Source: Desulfosporosinus youngiae DSM 17734 (lineage in GTDB: Bacteria > Bacillota > Desulfitobacteriia > Desulfitobacteriales > Desulfitobacteriaceae). Taken from it: a DNA stretch of 64,000 bases. Under the pieces are notes generated by a model. The model searched no databases. It saw only the letters and a list, made by a program, of their open reading frames with translations, and was not told the DNA's origin. Within the stretch, counting starts at the first letter, position 1. Each line of letters begins with the position of its first letter. The translations under genes and the position numbers were made by a program. Below are positions 44,117 through 52,394 of this stretch, piece after piece. The stretch is from the NCBI RefSeq assembly GCF_000244895.1, contig NZ_CM001441.1, positions 1,818,226-1,882,225 on the forward strand, read 5' to 3'.

Positions 44117-44151
44117 GGAGCAGGACTAGCGAAGTCTATGCTCTTTTTTTA
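44117..44151 (+). terminator. Terminator after the transposase remnant
   Basis: Imperfect stem GAGCAGGACT / AGTCTATGCTC, followed by TTTTTTTA. Confidence 0.65.
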
Positions 44152-44350
44152 TGTCACGAAACGGCCTGACTTCCTACATGACTTTCAGAACAAAAGCGTG
44201 TGTGAGCTTATATTTTGAAAGAGTTCAATGGTATTATCTACTGTGCTATAAACACAGTAAACGGAAAGAGATACGTTGGGTTAACAACAGACCTTTTGGA
44301 CGACAAGGGGTTACGGTTAGAGGAAATGGCTCCCATTCCTGTATTTTTTT
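44152..44350. other. Intergenic stretch without recognisable gene
   Basis: A 72-residue plus-strand frame exists but lacks a ribosome-binding site or any family feature. It lies between the IS remnant and the PadR promoter. Confidence 0.4.
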
Positions 44351-44352
44351 TA

Positions 44353-44402
44353 TTGACATATATAGATAATCTATATACTATACTAATATAGATTATCTAT
44401 AT
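44353..44402 (+). promoter_or_regulatory. PadR promoter with two perfect operator dyads
   Basis: TTGACA (44353-44358) is followed by the 19-bp dyad TATATAGATAATCTATATA (44359-44377) and the 17-bp dyad ATATAGATTATCTATAT (44386-44402), with TATACT between. The pair covers -35 to the ribosome-binding site, the expected layout for PadR autorepression. Confidence 0.85.
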
Positions 44403-44416
44403 ATGGAGGCCCGAAT

Positions 44417-44757
44417 ATGGCAATCAATAAAAGTCTTTTAACTGGAAGTACCACCATACTTATCTTAAAGCTACTTGACGAAAAAAATATGTACGGCTAC
44501 CAGATGATTGAAGAACTCAGAAAAAAGTCAAACAATACTTTTGAGTTAAAAGCAGGAACGTTATATCCATTGCTCCACACCTTAGAGCAAAAGGATATGC
44601 TCACTTCTTACGAAGAGACTGTTGATAATGCGAGGGTACGAAAGTATTACAGTATCACAAAAAAGGTCGCAAGCATTTGAACGAGAAAAAAGAAGAATGG
44701 GAAACATTTACTGCTGCTGTAAATGCTGTTTTGGGAGGTGCGGGTTTTGCAACCTAG
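44417..44757 (+). pseudogene. PadR family regulator with a single-base frameshift near the end
   Basis: The frame as read gives 87 residues (MAINKSLLTGSTTILILKLLDEKNMYGYQMIEELRKKS..., winged helix; KYYSITKK then VASI stop). One extra A in the AAAAAA run near 44659-44664 would restore GRKHLNEKKEEWETFTAAVNAVLGG, the normal PadR C-terminal helix, stopping at 44757. So the last ~30 residues are lost by a homopolymer slip, or the base is a sequencing error. The intact form would overlap the next gene by 11 bases, as PadR/permease-prefix pairs do. Confidence 0.8.
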
Positions 44758-45547
44758 TAAAATAACCGAGTATTTGGAAGTTGTGTGCCGACAGATACGT
44801 TGGAAAAAGGCTCAATCTTCTGTTTTAGAGGAAATCGAAAACCATATAATTGATCAAAAGAACGCCTTCATTAGTGATGGACTTAATGAAGAAGAGGCAA
44901 CAGACAAGGCAATTGCTGAGATGGGCGACCCTATTGTTGTTGGGGAGCAACTTGACCGTGTTCATAGGCCTGGGCTTATTGGCATGAGTATAGGAATACT
45001 TTTAGTTCTAGGTATTTTGGGAACAGCGGATATGGGCAACAGTCTATTACGGCTTCTTGGGGTGGGAGACCAAATAGTGCTTGGGATAAATATCCCAATG
45101 CTAGGAGAACTAATTTACCTAGTTGGAGTGTTTGTGACCATATCTTCATTTGCAGCTATTTTTGCTCCGAGGAATATAAGTAAAGTCATAATTTGGTGTC
45201 AAGGTTTTATCCTGACAGCTATTTACTTTATGGAGGTATTCCCTCGTATTAGGTTTGCTCTGCTCTTGGTTGTTGTCAATATCATTAGCTTCCTTGTCGT
45301 ATACCGAATCAGTAGAAGTGTTAAAACTGGTCTAATGTCTACTATAACGAGTTTTGCTGGACTTTTTCTATTCGTGGTAGGCACCCAAATTAATTGTTAT
45401 ATGTACAACCACGGAGTGAATGGCAGCTATGGAGGGTTTGAGAATGTTCCTAAAGCCTTAGCAATCATTTGTATTATGTGCTTGGTTCCTCAACTACTGA
45501 TGGCAGCTTTTATATCGGCAAAAAATTCTAAAGAACGAATAGCATAA
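44747..45547 (+). CDS. Membrane protein with permease-prefix (HAAS-type) domain
   Basis: TTG 44747 is six bases after GGGAGGTG and gives 266 residues. The N-terminal ~70 residues form the helical permease-prefix domain (ITEYLEVVCRQIRWKKAQSSVLEEIENHIIDQKNAFISDGLNEEEATDKAIAEMGDP). About six membrane helices follow. These proteins are encoded next to PadR repressors and probably sense or transduce envelope or antimicrobial stress; often an FtsW/RodA-like gene follows, absent here. Confidence 0.82.
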   Translation: MQPSKITEYLEVVCRQIRWKKAQSSVLEEIENHIIDQKNAFISDGLNEEEATDKAIAEMGDPIVVGEQLDRVHRPGLIGMSIGILLVLGILGTADMGNSLLRLLGVGDQIVLGINIPMLGELIYLVGVFVTISSFAAIFAPRNISKVIIWCQGFILTAIYFMEVFPRIRFALLLVVVNIISFLVVYRISRSVKTGLMSTITSFAGLFLFVVGTQINCYMYNHGVNGSYGGFENVPKALAIICIMCLVPQLLMAAFISAKNSKERIA

Positions 45548-46060
45548 TTTACAGAAGAGTGACAATGACAATTAATAAGTTACTTACTAGACATAATTTA
45601 CGTGTCAGGTAAGGAAATTATAAAATTAAGCAGAGAATGATGGAAGATGACTTGTTGGTAATAGATGACATCGCATTGCGTGGATGTTATGGAAAGGATT
45701 CAACTGAAAGTTCAGAACTCAGAAAACCGTTAATGGAGTTACGACAAACTATTACCTGAATGGTGACAAAGTGACCCTTCATGGAGCCGGGGCATCCGTG
45801 ACCGGAGAGCAGGTTTTTTGTGGGCGGCCCCATACCCTAAACCGATAGGGGAATGAAAAACGAGGCGCTTCACAAGGAAGTGTCTCGTTTGCGTCTGTTT
45901 TTGTTCCGTTAAGCTATGCCGGGGGATTTTCATATATTGAGTGGGTCGGGCAGAGTAGTCACACGAATTGCACGATCGAGGAGGTGTTGGAAAGTGTCGG
46001 GTTGAAGGTAAACTGAATAGAAATGTTTCGGTTAATCTCCATGAGTATTAGAGTAAACTC
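45548..46060. other. Gene debris, including an RHS-repeat remnant
   Basis: A frame at 45708-45848 reads RTQKTVNGVTTNYYLNGDKVT, the typical RHS/YD repeat, then stops. Around 45862-45890 an imperfect hairpin CGAGGCGCTTC/GAAGTGTCTCG is followed by TTTGCGTCTG. A second short open stretch (45909-46016; SYAGGFSYIEW...TIEEVLESVGLKVN) has no start. No intact gene is present; this is probably the wreck of a polymorphic toxin or cell-wall protein locus. Confidence 0.5.
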
Positions 46061-46061
46061 A

Positions 46062-46151
46062 TTAAAATAAATCACTATGTGTTCCTGTTCGTGTCAAAGA
46101 CAATATCAAGATGTCCTTTTCAACTTTATAAATTAGCAGCCAGTCAGGAGT
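46062..46151 (-). pseudogene. C-terminal remnant of a YafQ-type toxin
   Basis: Just after the antitoxin stop, minus-strand codons read PDWLLIYKVEKDILILSLTRTGTHSDLF, ending in TAA: the conserved C-terminal third of YafQ/RelE-superfamily ribonucleases (PDWLLIY...RTGSHSDLF). About 60 N-terminal residues are missing and there is no start. A deletion has joined the antitoxin end to the toxin tail. Confidence 0.85.
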
Positions 46152-46416
46152 GATATAGATCCTCCATTAAAGCACTGACGCTGTCAAAGGCTTTGCTCAT
46201 ATTGCGATTGTTATTGACATCATCAATAGCAGCCAAGGTTTCAGCATTAGGTTGTTCAATGCGGAGGTCAAAAGGAATGCCGCCGTAGCGAACGGAATAA
46301 CGCAGGAAAATATTCATAGCTGTGGACATATTAAGCCCTAGCTCAGCAAATATGGCCTCAGCCTTGCGTTTTAATTCCTCATCCACTCGAATATTTAAGT
46401 TGGTTGTATTAGCCAC
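46144..46416 (-). CDS. RelB/DinJ family antitoxin
   Basis: The 90-residue protein starts ANTTNLNIRVDEELKRKAEAIFAELGLNMSTAMNIFLRYSVRYGGIPFDL, the ribbon-helix-helix DNA-binding domain of DinJ-type antitoxins. The C-terminal part (AFDSVSALMEDL) is the toxin-binding tail. It normally neutralises a YafQ-type toxin; only a toxin remnant is left, so this is an orphan antitoxin. RBS: AAAGGGGTTGG before ATG. Confidence 0.92.
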   Translation of the reverse strand: MANTTNLNIRVDEELKRKAEAIFAELGLNMSTAMNIFLRYSVRYGGIPFDLRIEQPNAETLAAIDDVNNNRNMSKAFDSVSALMEDLYHS

Positions 46417-46609
46417 AATACCAACCCCTTTCTATACTTAGATTATATAGTATTATATGCAGTTATTCAAAAAATTCCCTGATTTGCTTTACGTTGTCAT
46501 TACAAATCTATATAAAAACTCTCTGTCCCGGAAATCATTCCGAAGGTAAAATTACTTGTAGGAGATACATGGAAAGTGGTTGATTAAAATTAATTTGTAT
46601 CAGTGAAAG
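46417..46609. other. Promoter-containing gap upstream of the antitoxin
   Basis: Minus-strand TATAAT-like strings (ATTATATAGTATTATATG, 46443-46460) could be the antitoxin promoter. Nothing else is recognisable. Confidence 0.35.
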
Positions 46610-46646
46610 GCGTCCTTCTCTCACTTTTATAGTGAGAGAAGGACGC
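46610..46646. terminator. 16-bp perfect hairpin downstream of the MATE gene
   Basis: Arms GCGTCCTTCTCTCACT and complement around TTTAT. It lies about 60 bases past the stop of the minus-strand MATE gene. T-runs are weak on both sides. Confidence 0.75.
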
Positions 46647-46706
46647 TTCTTGTTACCTGTACCCACTTTGAATTTTGAGAATTGAAGAGTTTTTACAAAA
46701 TCACCT

Positions 46707-48071
46707 TCAGGACTGTTCCACCGGCTTAGAGGTACTTTTGGGGAGATTTCTCATCTCAAACAGGATAACTGTAACTGTAATCAGAACAGACAAAGTATCT
46801 GCTATTGGAGCTGTTCTCCATACTCCCTCGATTCCCCAAAAGCGAGGAAGAATGATCAGGAGCGGGATGAACAACAATACCTGGCGGGAAAGACTCAGCA
46901 GAGTGGATTGAACAGGTTTGCCCACGGCTTGAAAGTAACTGGAACAGAGAATTTGGACACCGATGAGGGGAAGAAGGGCAAAGAATGTCAGCATCGCATG
47001 GACAGTAAGCTCGGTAAGCGGCAGATCCCCCTTGCTGAAAAGCCCCACAATTTGATCAGGCCAGATCAGAATAACGATAAAGCCGGTCACGGCCATAATG
47101 GTACTGACAAACACTGATTTCTTTAAAGTTTCTTTAACCCGGTCATATTGTTTTGCACCATAGTTAAAGCCGATTAAAGGCTGAGCACCCTGGCTGATAC
47201 CAACAATGGGCATGAATATTAATGTAGCAATACTCATAATAATCCCAACGGCAGAAAGGGCCAGGTCTCCGCCATAGACCATCAGAGTTTTGTTCAAAAT
47301 CGTTTGTTGAACGCTGTTGGCGATCTGCATGGCAAAGGGAGCAAATCCGATTGAAAGAATACCCAGGACAATAGGCAATTGGGGCTTGAGATTTCTCAAG
47401 TAGATTTTAATCGTACTGCGGCCTGAAAGATAATAACCAAGAACGAAAAGCGCGGATATAGTTTGACCGCAAATCGAAGCTAAAGCAGAGCCTTTAATAC
47501 CTAAACCGAGTTTAAAGATAAAAATGTAGTTTAAGATCGTGTTGATTACTGCACCAATGATCTGAGTCAGCATAGCATAGCGGGGGTTTCCTTCGGCCCG
47601 AATGAAGTTGTTCATACCAAAGGCAATCGAACCGGAGACTGAACCCAACATAATGATATGAGTAAAATCACGGGCATAGGGCAAAACTGCTTCACTGGCT
47701 CCGAACAACTTCAGGATGGGATCGGTGAAAGCCAGATAAAGTGCTGCCAGCAGGAGCGGAAGTAAAATGAGCAAGACAGTGGCATTGCCGGCGATCTTTT
47801 CAGCTTCTTCTTTCTTTTGTTCGCCAAGGCGGATAGAAATGAGGGCTGTGGCTCCGATGGCAATCAACATGGACGTTGCCATCATGATGATCATAATCGG
47901 AAATGCCACCGTTGTGGCGGCAATCCCTACAGATCCCACACCTTGACCGACAAAAATCCGGTCGACAATATTATAAAGGGCATTGACCAGCATTGCGATG
48001 ATCGCCGGCAAGGAAAATTTCCAAAGAAGTTTACTGATCTTTTCGTCGCGCATTTCTAAATTCTTATTCAT
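46707..48071 (-). CDS. MATE family efflux protein
   Basis: The 454-residue integral membrane protein has twelve predicted helices and the family hallmarks: SLPAIIAMLVNALYNIVDRIFVGQGVG at the N terminus and GISQGAQPLIGFNYGAKQYDRV in the middle. MATE proteins export cationic drugs or metabolites in exchange for Na+ or H+. Start ATG 48071 follows AGAGGAGCTACATT. The piece of a regulator-like frame just upstream (48084-48206) is a probable relic of its former controller. Confidence 0.92.
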   Translation of the reverse strand: MNKNLEMRDEKISKLLWKFSLPAIIAMLVNALYNIVDRIFVGQGVGSVGIAATTVAFPIMIIMMATSMLIAIGATALISIRLGEQKKEEAEKIAGNATVLLILLPLLLAALYLAFTDPILKLFGASEAVLPYARDFTHIIMLGSVSGSIAFGMNNFIRAEGNPRYAMLTQIIGAVINTILNYIFIFKLGLGIKGSALASICGQTISALFVLGYYLSGRSTIKIYLRNLKPQLPIVLGILSIGFAPFAMQIANSVQQTILNKTLMVYGGDLALSAVGIIMSIATLIFMPIVGISQGAQPLIGFNYGAKQYDRVKETLKKSVFVSTIMAVTGFIVILIWPDQIVGLFSKGDLPLTELTVHAMLTFFALLPLIGVQILCSSYFQAVGKPVQSTLLSLSRQVLLFIPLLIILPRFWGIEGVWRTAPIADTLSVLITVTVILFEMRNLPKSTSKPVEQS

Positions 48072-48083
48072 AATGTAGCTCCT

Positions 48084-48206
48084 CTAAATTTTTTTCATAT
48101 CGAGCCGCTTACCGATTTCAGTTAAGGTCAGGTAATCATGCTGATAAAGAACGCTGATAATTTTACCGTGATTTTTTTTATCCAGGATGGTGCCAAAGAC
48201 TCCTGC
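48084..48206 (-). pseudogene. Possible remnant of a winged-helix regulator upstream of the MATE gene
   Basis: The minus-strand frame reads FGTILDKKNHGKIISVLYQHDYLTLTEIGKRLDMKKI and stops 12 bases before the MATE start. The pattern (HGKIISVLYQH...LTLTEIGKRLDM) is that of a winged helix. There is no start codon and the frame is closed upstream. Confidence 0.4.
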
Positions 48207-48370
48207 TCAGGAAGTTCCCAACAGTAAAAACTGCATTGTTGCATTAAGGCAAGAGATTAATAGTTAGAATTCTCACCTTTTAACTAAGTTATTGTATATG
48301 AAAAGTGACCTGGAATCAATTGCAATTGTAATAAATTGACGGTTGGCGCGGCGAATTTAGTATTTAAAAC

Positions 48371-48425
48371 TTGATTGAAAACGTTTGTCTATTATGATAG
48401 ACTGATGTTGTCTATTGGAATAGAC
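48371..48425 (+). promoter_or_regulatory. blaI-type promoter with two operator dyads
   Basis: TTGATT (48371-48376) and TATGAT (48393-48398), 16 bases apart, form a promoter. GTCTATTATGATAGAC (48387-48402) covers the -10, and GTCTATTGGAATAGAC (48410-48425) lies 23 bases further on. Both are GTCTATT-NN-ATAGAC dyads, the expected twin sites for an autoregulating BlaI/MecI repressor. Confidence 0.9.
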
Positions 48426-48429
48426 GAAA

Positions 48430-48807
48430 GTGAGGAGGATTATGGAACAATATAAACTGTTTGATGCGGAATTTAAGTTTATGTGCATCGTTTGGGAAGC
48501 AGAGCCGCTCAGTGCCCGAAGGCTTACCGAGCTGTGTCAGGAGAGGTTGGGCTGGAAAAGAACCACTACATATACAGTACTGCGCAAGCTGAGCGACCGT
48601 GGAATCCTGCAGAATGTGAATTCCCAGGTTTCCACGATTATCAAACGGGAGCAAGTTCAAAAATATGAGAGTGAAACGGTTGTTGAAAAAGCCTTCAATG
48701 GTTCTTTGCCCAAATTCATCGCCGCTTTCCTTGATGATAAGACGCTTTCCGCCGAGGAAGCAGAAGAGATGAAGCGCCTTATTGACCGTCATAAGGAGGC
48801 TAGATGA
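48430..48807 (+). CDS. blaI: BlaI/MecI/CopY family transcriptional repressor
   Basis: The 125-residue winged-helix protein (FKFMCIVWEAEPLSARRLTELCQERLGWKRTTTYTVLRKLSDRGILQ) is a repressor that is cleaved when the neighbouring BlaR1-type sensor is triggered. It overlaps the sensor gene by 4 bases. The two upstream dyads are its probable operators. No beta-lactamase gene is nearby, so the pair may control something else, possibly the MATE exporter. Confidence 0.92.
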   Translation: MRRIMEQYKLFDAEFKFMCIVWEAEPLSARRLTELCQERLGWKRTTTYTVLRKLSDRGILQNVNSQVSTIIKREQVQKYESETVVEKAFNGSLPKFIAAFLDDKTLSAEEAEEMKRLIDRHKEAR

Positions 48808-50987
48808 TGGGCATATTTTATGAAGATGCGTTTATGACCGTGCTCAATATGAGTGTGACAGCCAGTTATGTGGCGCTGGCTGTGCTGGCTGCCCGTTTCC
48901 TTCTGCGCAAGGCACCTAAACTATTTTCCTATGCCCTTTGGTCGATTGTACTTTTCCGGCTGATTTGCCCTGTCAGCTTTTCCTCTGGTTTTAGTTTATT
49001 GGGGCTTATCGGTTCCAACCACGTCGATAATACCTTTTCTGCTGCTCAGTATATTCCCCGTAAAATCGGGCTGATGGCTGTTCCTCAGGTGAATACGGGA
49101 ATAGACAGTGTGAACGCCGGAATCAATGCCGTACTGCCTGCGGCAACTCCCTATGCCAGCGTCAACCCGATGCAGGTTTGGATTTCTTTGGCCGGTCTGG
49201 TCTGGCTGACCGGGATAGTGGTTTTGCTTGGTTATGCCATCTTTTCTTATCAGCGCTTATTGAGCCGGATCAGCACCGCGACTTGGGTCGAAGATAACAT
49301 TTACGAAACGGACTTAATTCAAACGCCTTTTGTCTGTGGCTTTATCAAGCCCAGGATCTATCTGCCTCTCAGGATCACAGGGCGTGAGCGGGAATACATC
49401 ATACGCCATGAGCAGGTTCATATCAAACGCCTGGATTATATCATTAAACCCTTAGCCTATTTTGCCTTGGTGATCCACTGGTTCAATCCGCTGATCTGGG
49501 TCTGTTTCTCTTTGTTCACTAAGGATATGGAGATGTCCTGTGATGAACGGGTTGTGGAAAGGGCGGAGAACGGAGAAGTCATCAGCTACAGCTCCTCATT
49601 GCTGGCTTTAGCGGCTCAGAAGAAAATGCCCAGACCAACCCCTTTGGCTTTTGGGGAAAGCAATGTGAAAGCCCGGATTAAAAATATCCTCAACTACCGC
49701 AAGCCATCCTTTTGGGCTTTAAGTGTTTCCGCTATTGCCCTCTTGATTTTGGTAGTGGTGCTTATCTCCAACCCACTGAGCAGACAAAACACATCGGACC
49801 TTCAAGCCGCCGCTTCTTCGTATAATGTTGAGTATTTGCTGAACAACAAAACCCCCTATGTGGGAAATAACTCAAAGGTGGGTGCCCTGCTCAATGGGTT
49901 GCCCCTGCCCGAGGGGATAACCCGAGGCAGCTTCGTATTGTCAACGGATAATCCTCCCTATGGCTTGACGTCTTACTACGATCTGGAAGATGATGCTCTT
50001 GAGGTTAGTGAAGATCAGTTCTTGAGAAACTCTATCCTGCTTTTTGCCCTGATCGATAATCTGGATCAGGTGACCCATACCGGGTTCTGGCATAATAAAC
50101 TGCTTTCTTCCACACCCTTTCAATTCAGCTATACCCGTGCTGATGCTGAGCGGGTGGCCGGTGGGGATGTGAGGCAGTTTGCCAAGGATCAAAGGAGCTT
50201 GGAAGAGCTGATCGAGGTGGTCAAGCTGCTGGGTTCGGATACAACACAAGCCCAAGCTACAATGAAAGGCTTGGAACTCTATGTTTGGCGCAATCCGGAG
50301 CTAACCGGCAGCAATGCTATCTACTACACCCTTCTTCAGGGGACGAACCGCAATAAAACGGCGGAGGAGATTTATGATCTGACGGCGGCTACCACCAGTA
50401 TCGAAGATATACGCCGCGAACTGGCCAAATACGGAACCATTGATGTTTTGGTCAGCCATCCCCTGGAAATCTCTAAGCAAGAGATGATGGAAATCGTGGA
50501 TCAAATGAAAGTAAAAAACGGCTCAATTGCTGCGGGGGTAAGGTGGTTTGAGCAAAACCCTCTTTCTGAAAAAACCAGGGTGATATCCCCAATTGCCGAA
50601 CTGAGGCATTTAACGGAGAAGGAATATCTGGAAGTAGGTACTTCAGAGATAGAAAATCCCTCAATCGATGATTTTCGCAGGCTGGATCTGACGCTTAAAG
50701 TGCAAGGGCTTGATGACAGGAAACTAAGTTTTCCTGAAGACCGGCAAATAACTGATGTGCTGACACCTGAGGTACATTGGTTCTCCAGCAGTTTTAGTCA
50801 GGATAATTCCTCTGAAAATTTCGCTCACTATTCTGCTGAGATTGTTGTCTATATCAGAGAGATTGGGGAAAATGGCTTGCGGGACAGACTGAAGAATTTG
50901 AATATCGATGTGGCCTATACCAACCAACAAGGGGAGAGGGTTGAACAGAGCTATAATCTGGGGGATATTCTGGTGGTTATAGAATAA
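48804..50987 (+). CDS. BlaR1-like M56 family metallopeptidase with DUF4825-type C terminus
   Basis: The 727-residue protein has membrane helices (about 10-130 and 305-325), an M56 zinc protease domain with HEQVH (in REYIIRHEQVHIKRLDYI, about 205) and the motif MEMSCDERVVE. The C-terminal extracellular part (about 340-727) begins YNVEYLLNNKTPYVGNNSKVGALLNGLPLP, the DUF4825 type, in place of the penicillin-binding sensor of BlaR1. So the ligand is likely not a beta-lactam. It should sense an external signal and cleave the BlaI-type repressor. Confidence 0.88.
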   Translation: MMGIFYEDAFMTVLNMSVTASYVALAVLAARFLLRKAPKLFSYALWSIVLFRLICPVSFSSGFSLLGLIGSNHVDNTFSAAQYIPRKIGLMAVPQVNTGIDSVNAGINAVLPAATPYASVNPMQVWISLAGLVWLTGIVVLLGYAIFSYQRLLSRISTATWVEDNIYETDLIQTPFVCGFIKPRIYLPLRITGREREYIIRHEQVHIKRLDYIIKPLAYFALVIHWFNPLIWVCFSLFTKDMEMSCDERVVERAENGEVISYSSSLLALAAQKKMPRPTPLAFGESNVKARIKNILNYRKPSFWALSVSAIALLILVVVLISNPLSRQNTSDLQAAASSYNVEYLLNNKTPYVGNNSKVGALLNGLPLPEGITRGSFVLSTDNPPYGLTSYYDLEDDALEVSEDQFLRNSILLFALIDNLDQVTHTGFWHNKLLSSTPFQFSYTRADAERVAGGDVRQFAKDQRSLEELIEVVKLLGSDTTQAQATMKGLELYVWRNPELTGSNAIYYTLLQGTNRNKTAEEIYDLTAATTSIEDIRRELAKYGTIDVLVSHPLEISKQEMMEIVDQMKVKNGSIAAGVRWFEQNPLSEKTRVISPIAELRHLTEKEYLEVGTSEIENPSIDDFRRLDLTLKVQGLDDRKLSFPEDRQITDVLTPEVHWFSSSFSQDNSSENFAHYSAEIVVYIREIGENGLRDRLKNLNIDVAYTNQQGERVEQSYNLGDILVVIE

Positions 50988-51394
50988 AGAGGAGACTGCC
51001 GGCAGGGTTTTCCTTTACTTGCGCGTTTGGCAGCTAAACACTGCTCTCCTGAAGGAAGACCGGAATGCGACGATGGCCATGCCCTTATATTCGATGGACT
51101 CGATCAAGAAACTACACTGCTTGGTTTCGTGGTGACGAAAAGAGCATTACGACACAAAGGATATGTCTGCCCGAAATCAGGAGTTAAACTAATAAATGGG
51201 AGTTTTGAAGGATATCTAATGTCTATGAACTACTTTTATTTCCAATTATGGAATCTCTTCTAGCTCTTTGACGTTGCTGTTTGACTAAAAACTGGTGTTT
51301 TTGAACAGCCTCTTTAAGAGATTAAGCAAGTATGGATGCGATGTAAGTAATTAGTATATTCGTTAAATTTGGTCAAATGAGCTCAAAAACGTGA
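50988..51394. other. Gap with no clear gene
   Basis: A 78-residue plus-strand frame (51027-51263) lacks a start signal or known family. At 51308-51331 CTCTTTAAGAGATTAAGCAAGTA matches 51698-51717, the start of a duplicated downstream region. A TATAAT at 51395 serves the small toxin-like gene. Confidence 0.4.
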
Positions 51395-51463
51395 TATAAT
51401 AGGCTTGTACAACTAAATAGGGAGCAGGGTGGGCGGCTAATCCCCGTGGAAGGGGGTGATGCC

Positions 51464-51565
51464 ATGGATAAGATGTATCAAACGCTTTCTTTGATGATTG
51501 CATTTGCAACTTTGGTTGTTTTGATACTTCAATTTGCGTTTAAAATAACGCAAAAGAAAAAGTAG
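51464..51565 (+). CDS. Type I toxin-like small membrane peptide (putative holin-like toxin)
   Basis: This gene encodes 33 residues: MDKMYQTLSLMIAFATLVVL, then a Phe-rich end and ITQKKK. It has a single hydrophobic helix with a basic tail, as in TxpA/BsrG-type and 'holin-like' toxins, and a strong ribosome-binding site (AAGGGGGTGAT). A TATAAT at 51395 lies about 65 bases upstream, leaving a long 5' leader. The 3' region has complex inverted repeats and a terminator, where an antisense antitoxin RNA would be expected. Toxicity is inferred from form only. Confidence 0.75.
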   Translation: MDKMYQTLSLMIAFATLVVLILQFAFKITQKKK

Positions 51566-51633
51566 CCCATCCCTGACCGGCAGCTACTTTTTCCGTACCC
51601 CTATGGTCGCCCACTTTGCGACTGGTTGTGCAG

Positions 51634-51665
51634 GCTAGGACGCGGTAACGTCCTAGCTTTATTTA
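51634..51665. terminator. Terminator of the small toxin-like gene
   Basis: Stem GCTAGGACG/CGTCCTAGC with loop CGGTAA, then TTTATTTAT. Confidence 0.82.
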
Positions 51666-51697
51666 TATTCGAGTTCTTATGAATTAATTATATATCC

Positions 51698-51835
51698 CTT
51701 TAAGAGATTGAGCAAGTACTGAAGACAAAAGTAGCCTGCCCTGAGAAGTAGCTACTTTTTCGGCAAGATCCATTTATAAGTCCGCTCATTTTGCGGATGG
51801 TTGAACGGGAGCGCGGTATGTTTGTTGTGTATCGT
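51698..51835. repeat. Degenerate second copy of the toxin-locus 3' region without the ORF
   Basis: TTTAAGAGATTGAGCAAGTA matches 51311-51331, AAAGTAGCC...GTAGCTACTTTTTC matches the sequence after the toxin stop (51559-51591), and CCGCTCATTTTGCGGATGGTTG parallels CGCCCACTTTGCGACTGGTTG. The coding part is missing: a tandem duplication followed by loss. Confidence 0.7.
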
Positions 51836-52265
51836 GCTCTTTCTTAATATGTTGGCTGATATTGTCTACTGAGGCAACGGGCACGAACCGCGCAAGAAAA
51901 AGTGGAACAGCTCAGGTTCACTTTCCGATGTAGGTAGGGGCTTTTTTGTTTTATGACTCCGTTCGCCAAATTTTATACAAGCGTTGTGCAATAATGAAAG
52001 AGGGAGCGCAGGGGTGGCTTGCAGTGGAGCCATAGAAGTACCGCTTCCCTAAACTAAAGAATAAGACTGGACCCGATCAAAAGTAACCTGAAATGGTATT
52101 CAGTTAGTTAGAATATTGTAGTGCTTTGTCTATTAGGCGAAGTTGGTAATGAATATGGACGTTAAGAATGAATTTTTATATGGCATAAATGATTGTGGCA
52201 TATTCGTAAGACGTACCGAAATAAAGTAAATTTGTTTTGAAAAAGGGGAAATCTTCGAAATTAAC
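51836..52265. other. Gap with no clear gene
   Basis: Contains a third weak echo of the toxin-region repeat (about 51897-51945, AAAAAGTGGAACAGCTCAGG...). No coding potential is evident. Confidence 0.35.
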
Positions 52266-52300
52266 TTCGGGTATTTCCCAAAATAGTAGGAATACCCGAA
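52266..52300. promoter_or_regulatory. Inverted repeat upstream of the DinB/YfiT-type gene
   Basis: TTCGGGTATTTCC and GGAATACCCGAA pair with one bulge; a further TTCGGGAATCCCG follows at 52308-52320. The first is a possible operator or leader hairpin; the distance to the start is about 95 bases. Confidence 0.5.
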
Positions 52301-52394
52301 CTAAATATTCGGGAATCCCGTAGTTATGTGTCATGCCTATTTCGGGGTAGGTTTGCCAGACGAGAATTATAGGATGAAGAGGAGGTTGCGTTAA

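Noticed and set aside
45739-45933. 64-residue minus-strand frame
   Set aside because: It is antisense to the RHS remnant and hairpin region, without start signal.
51027-51263. 78-residue plus-strand frame after blaR1-like gene
   Set aside because: No ribosome-binding site, no recognisable motif, and composition like intergenic sequence.
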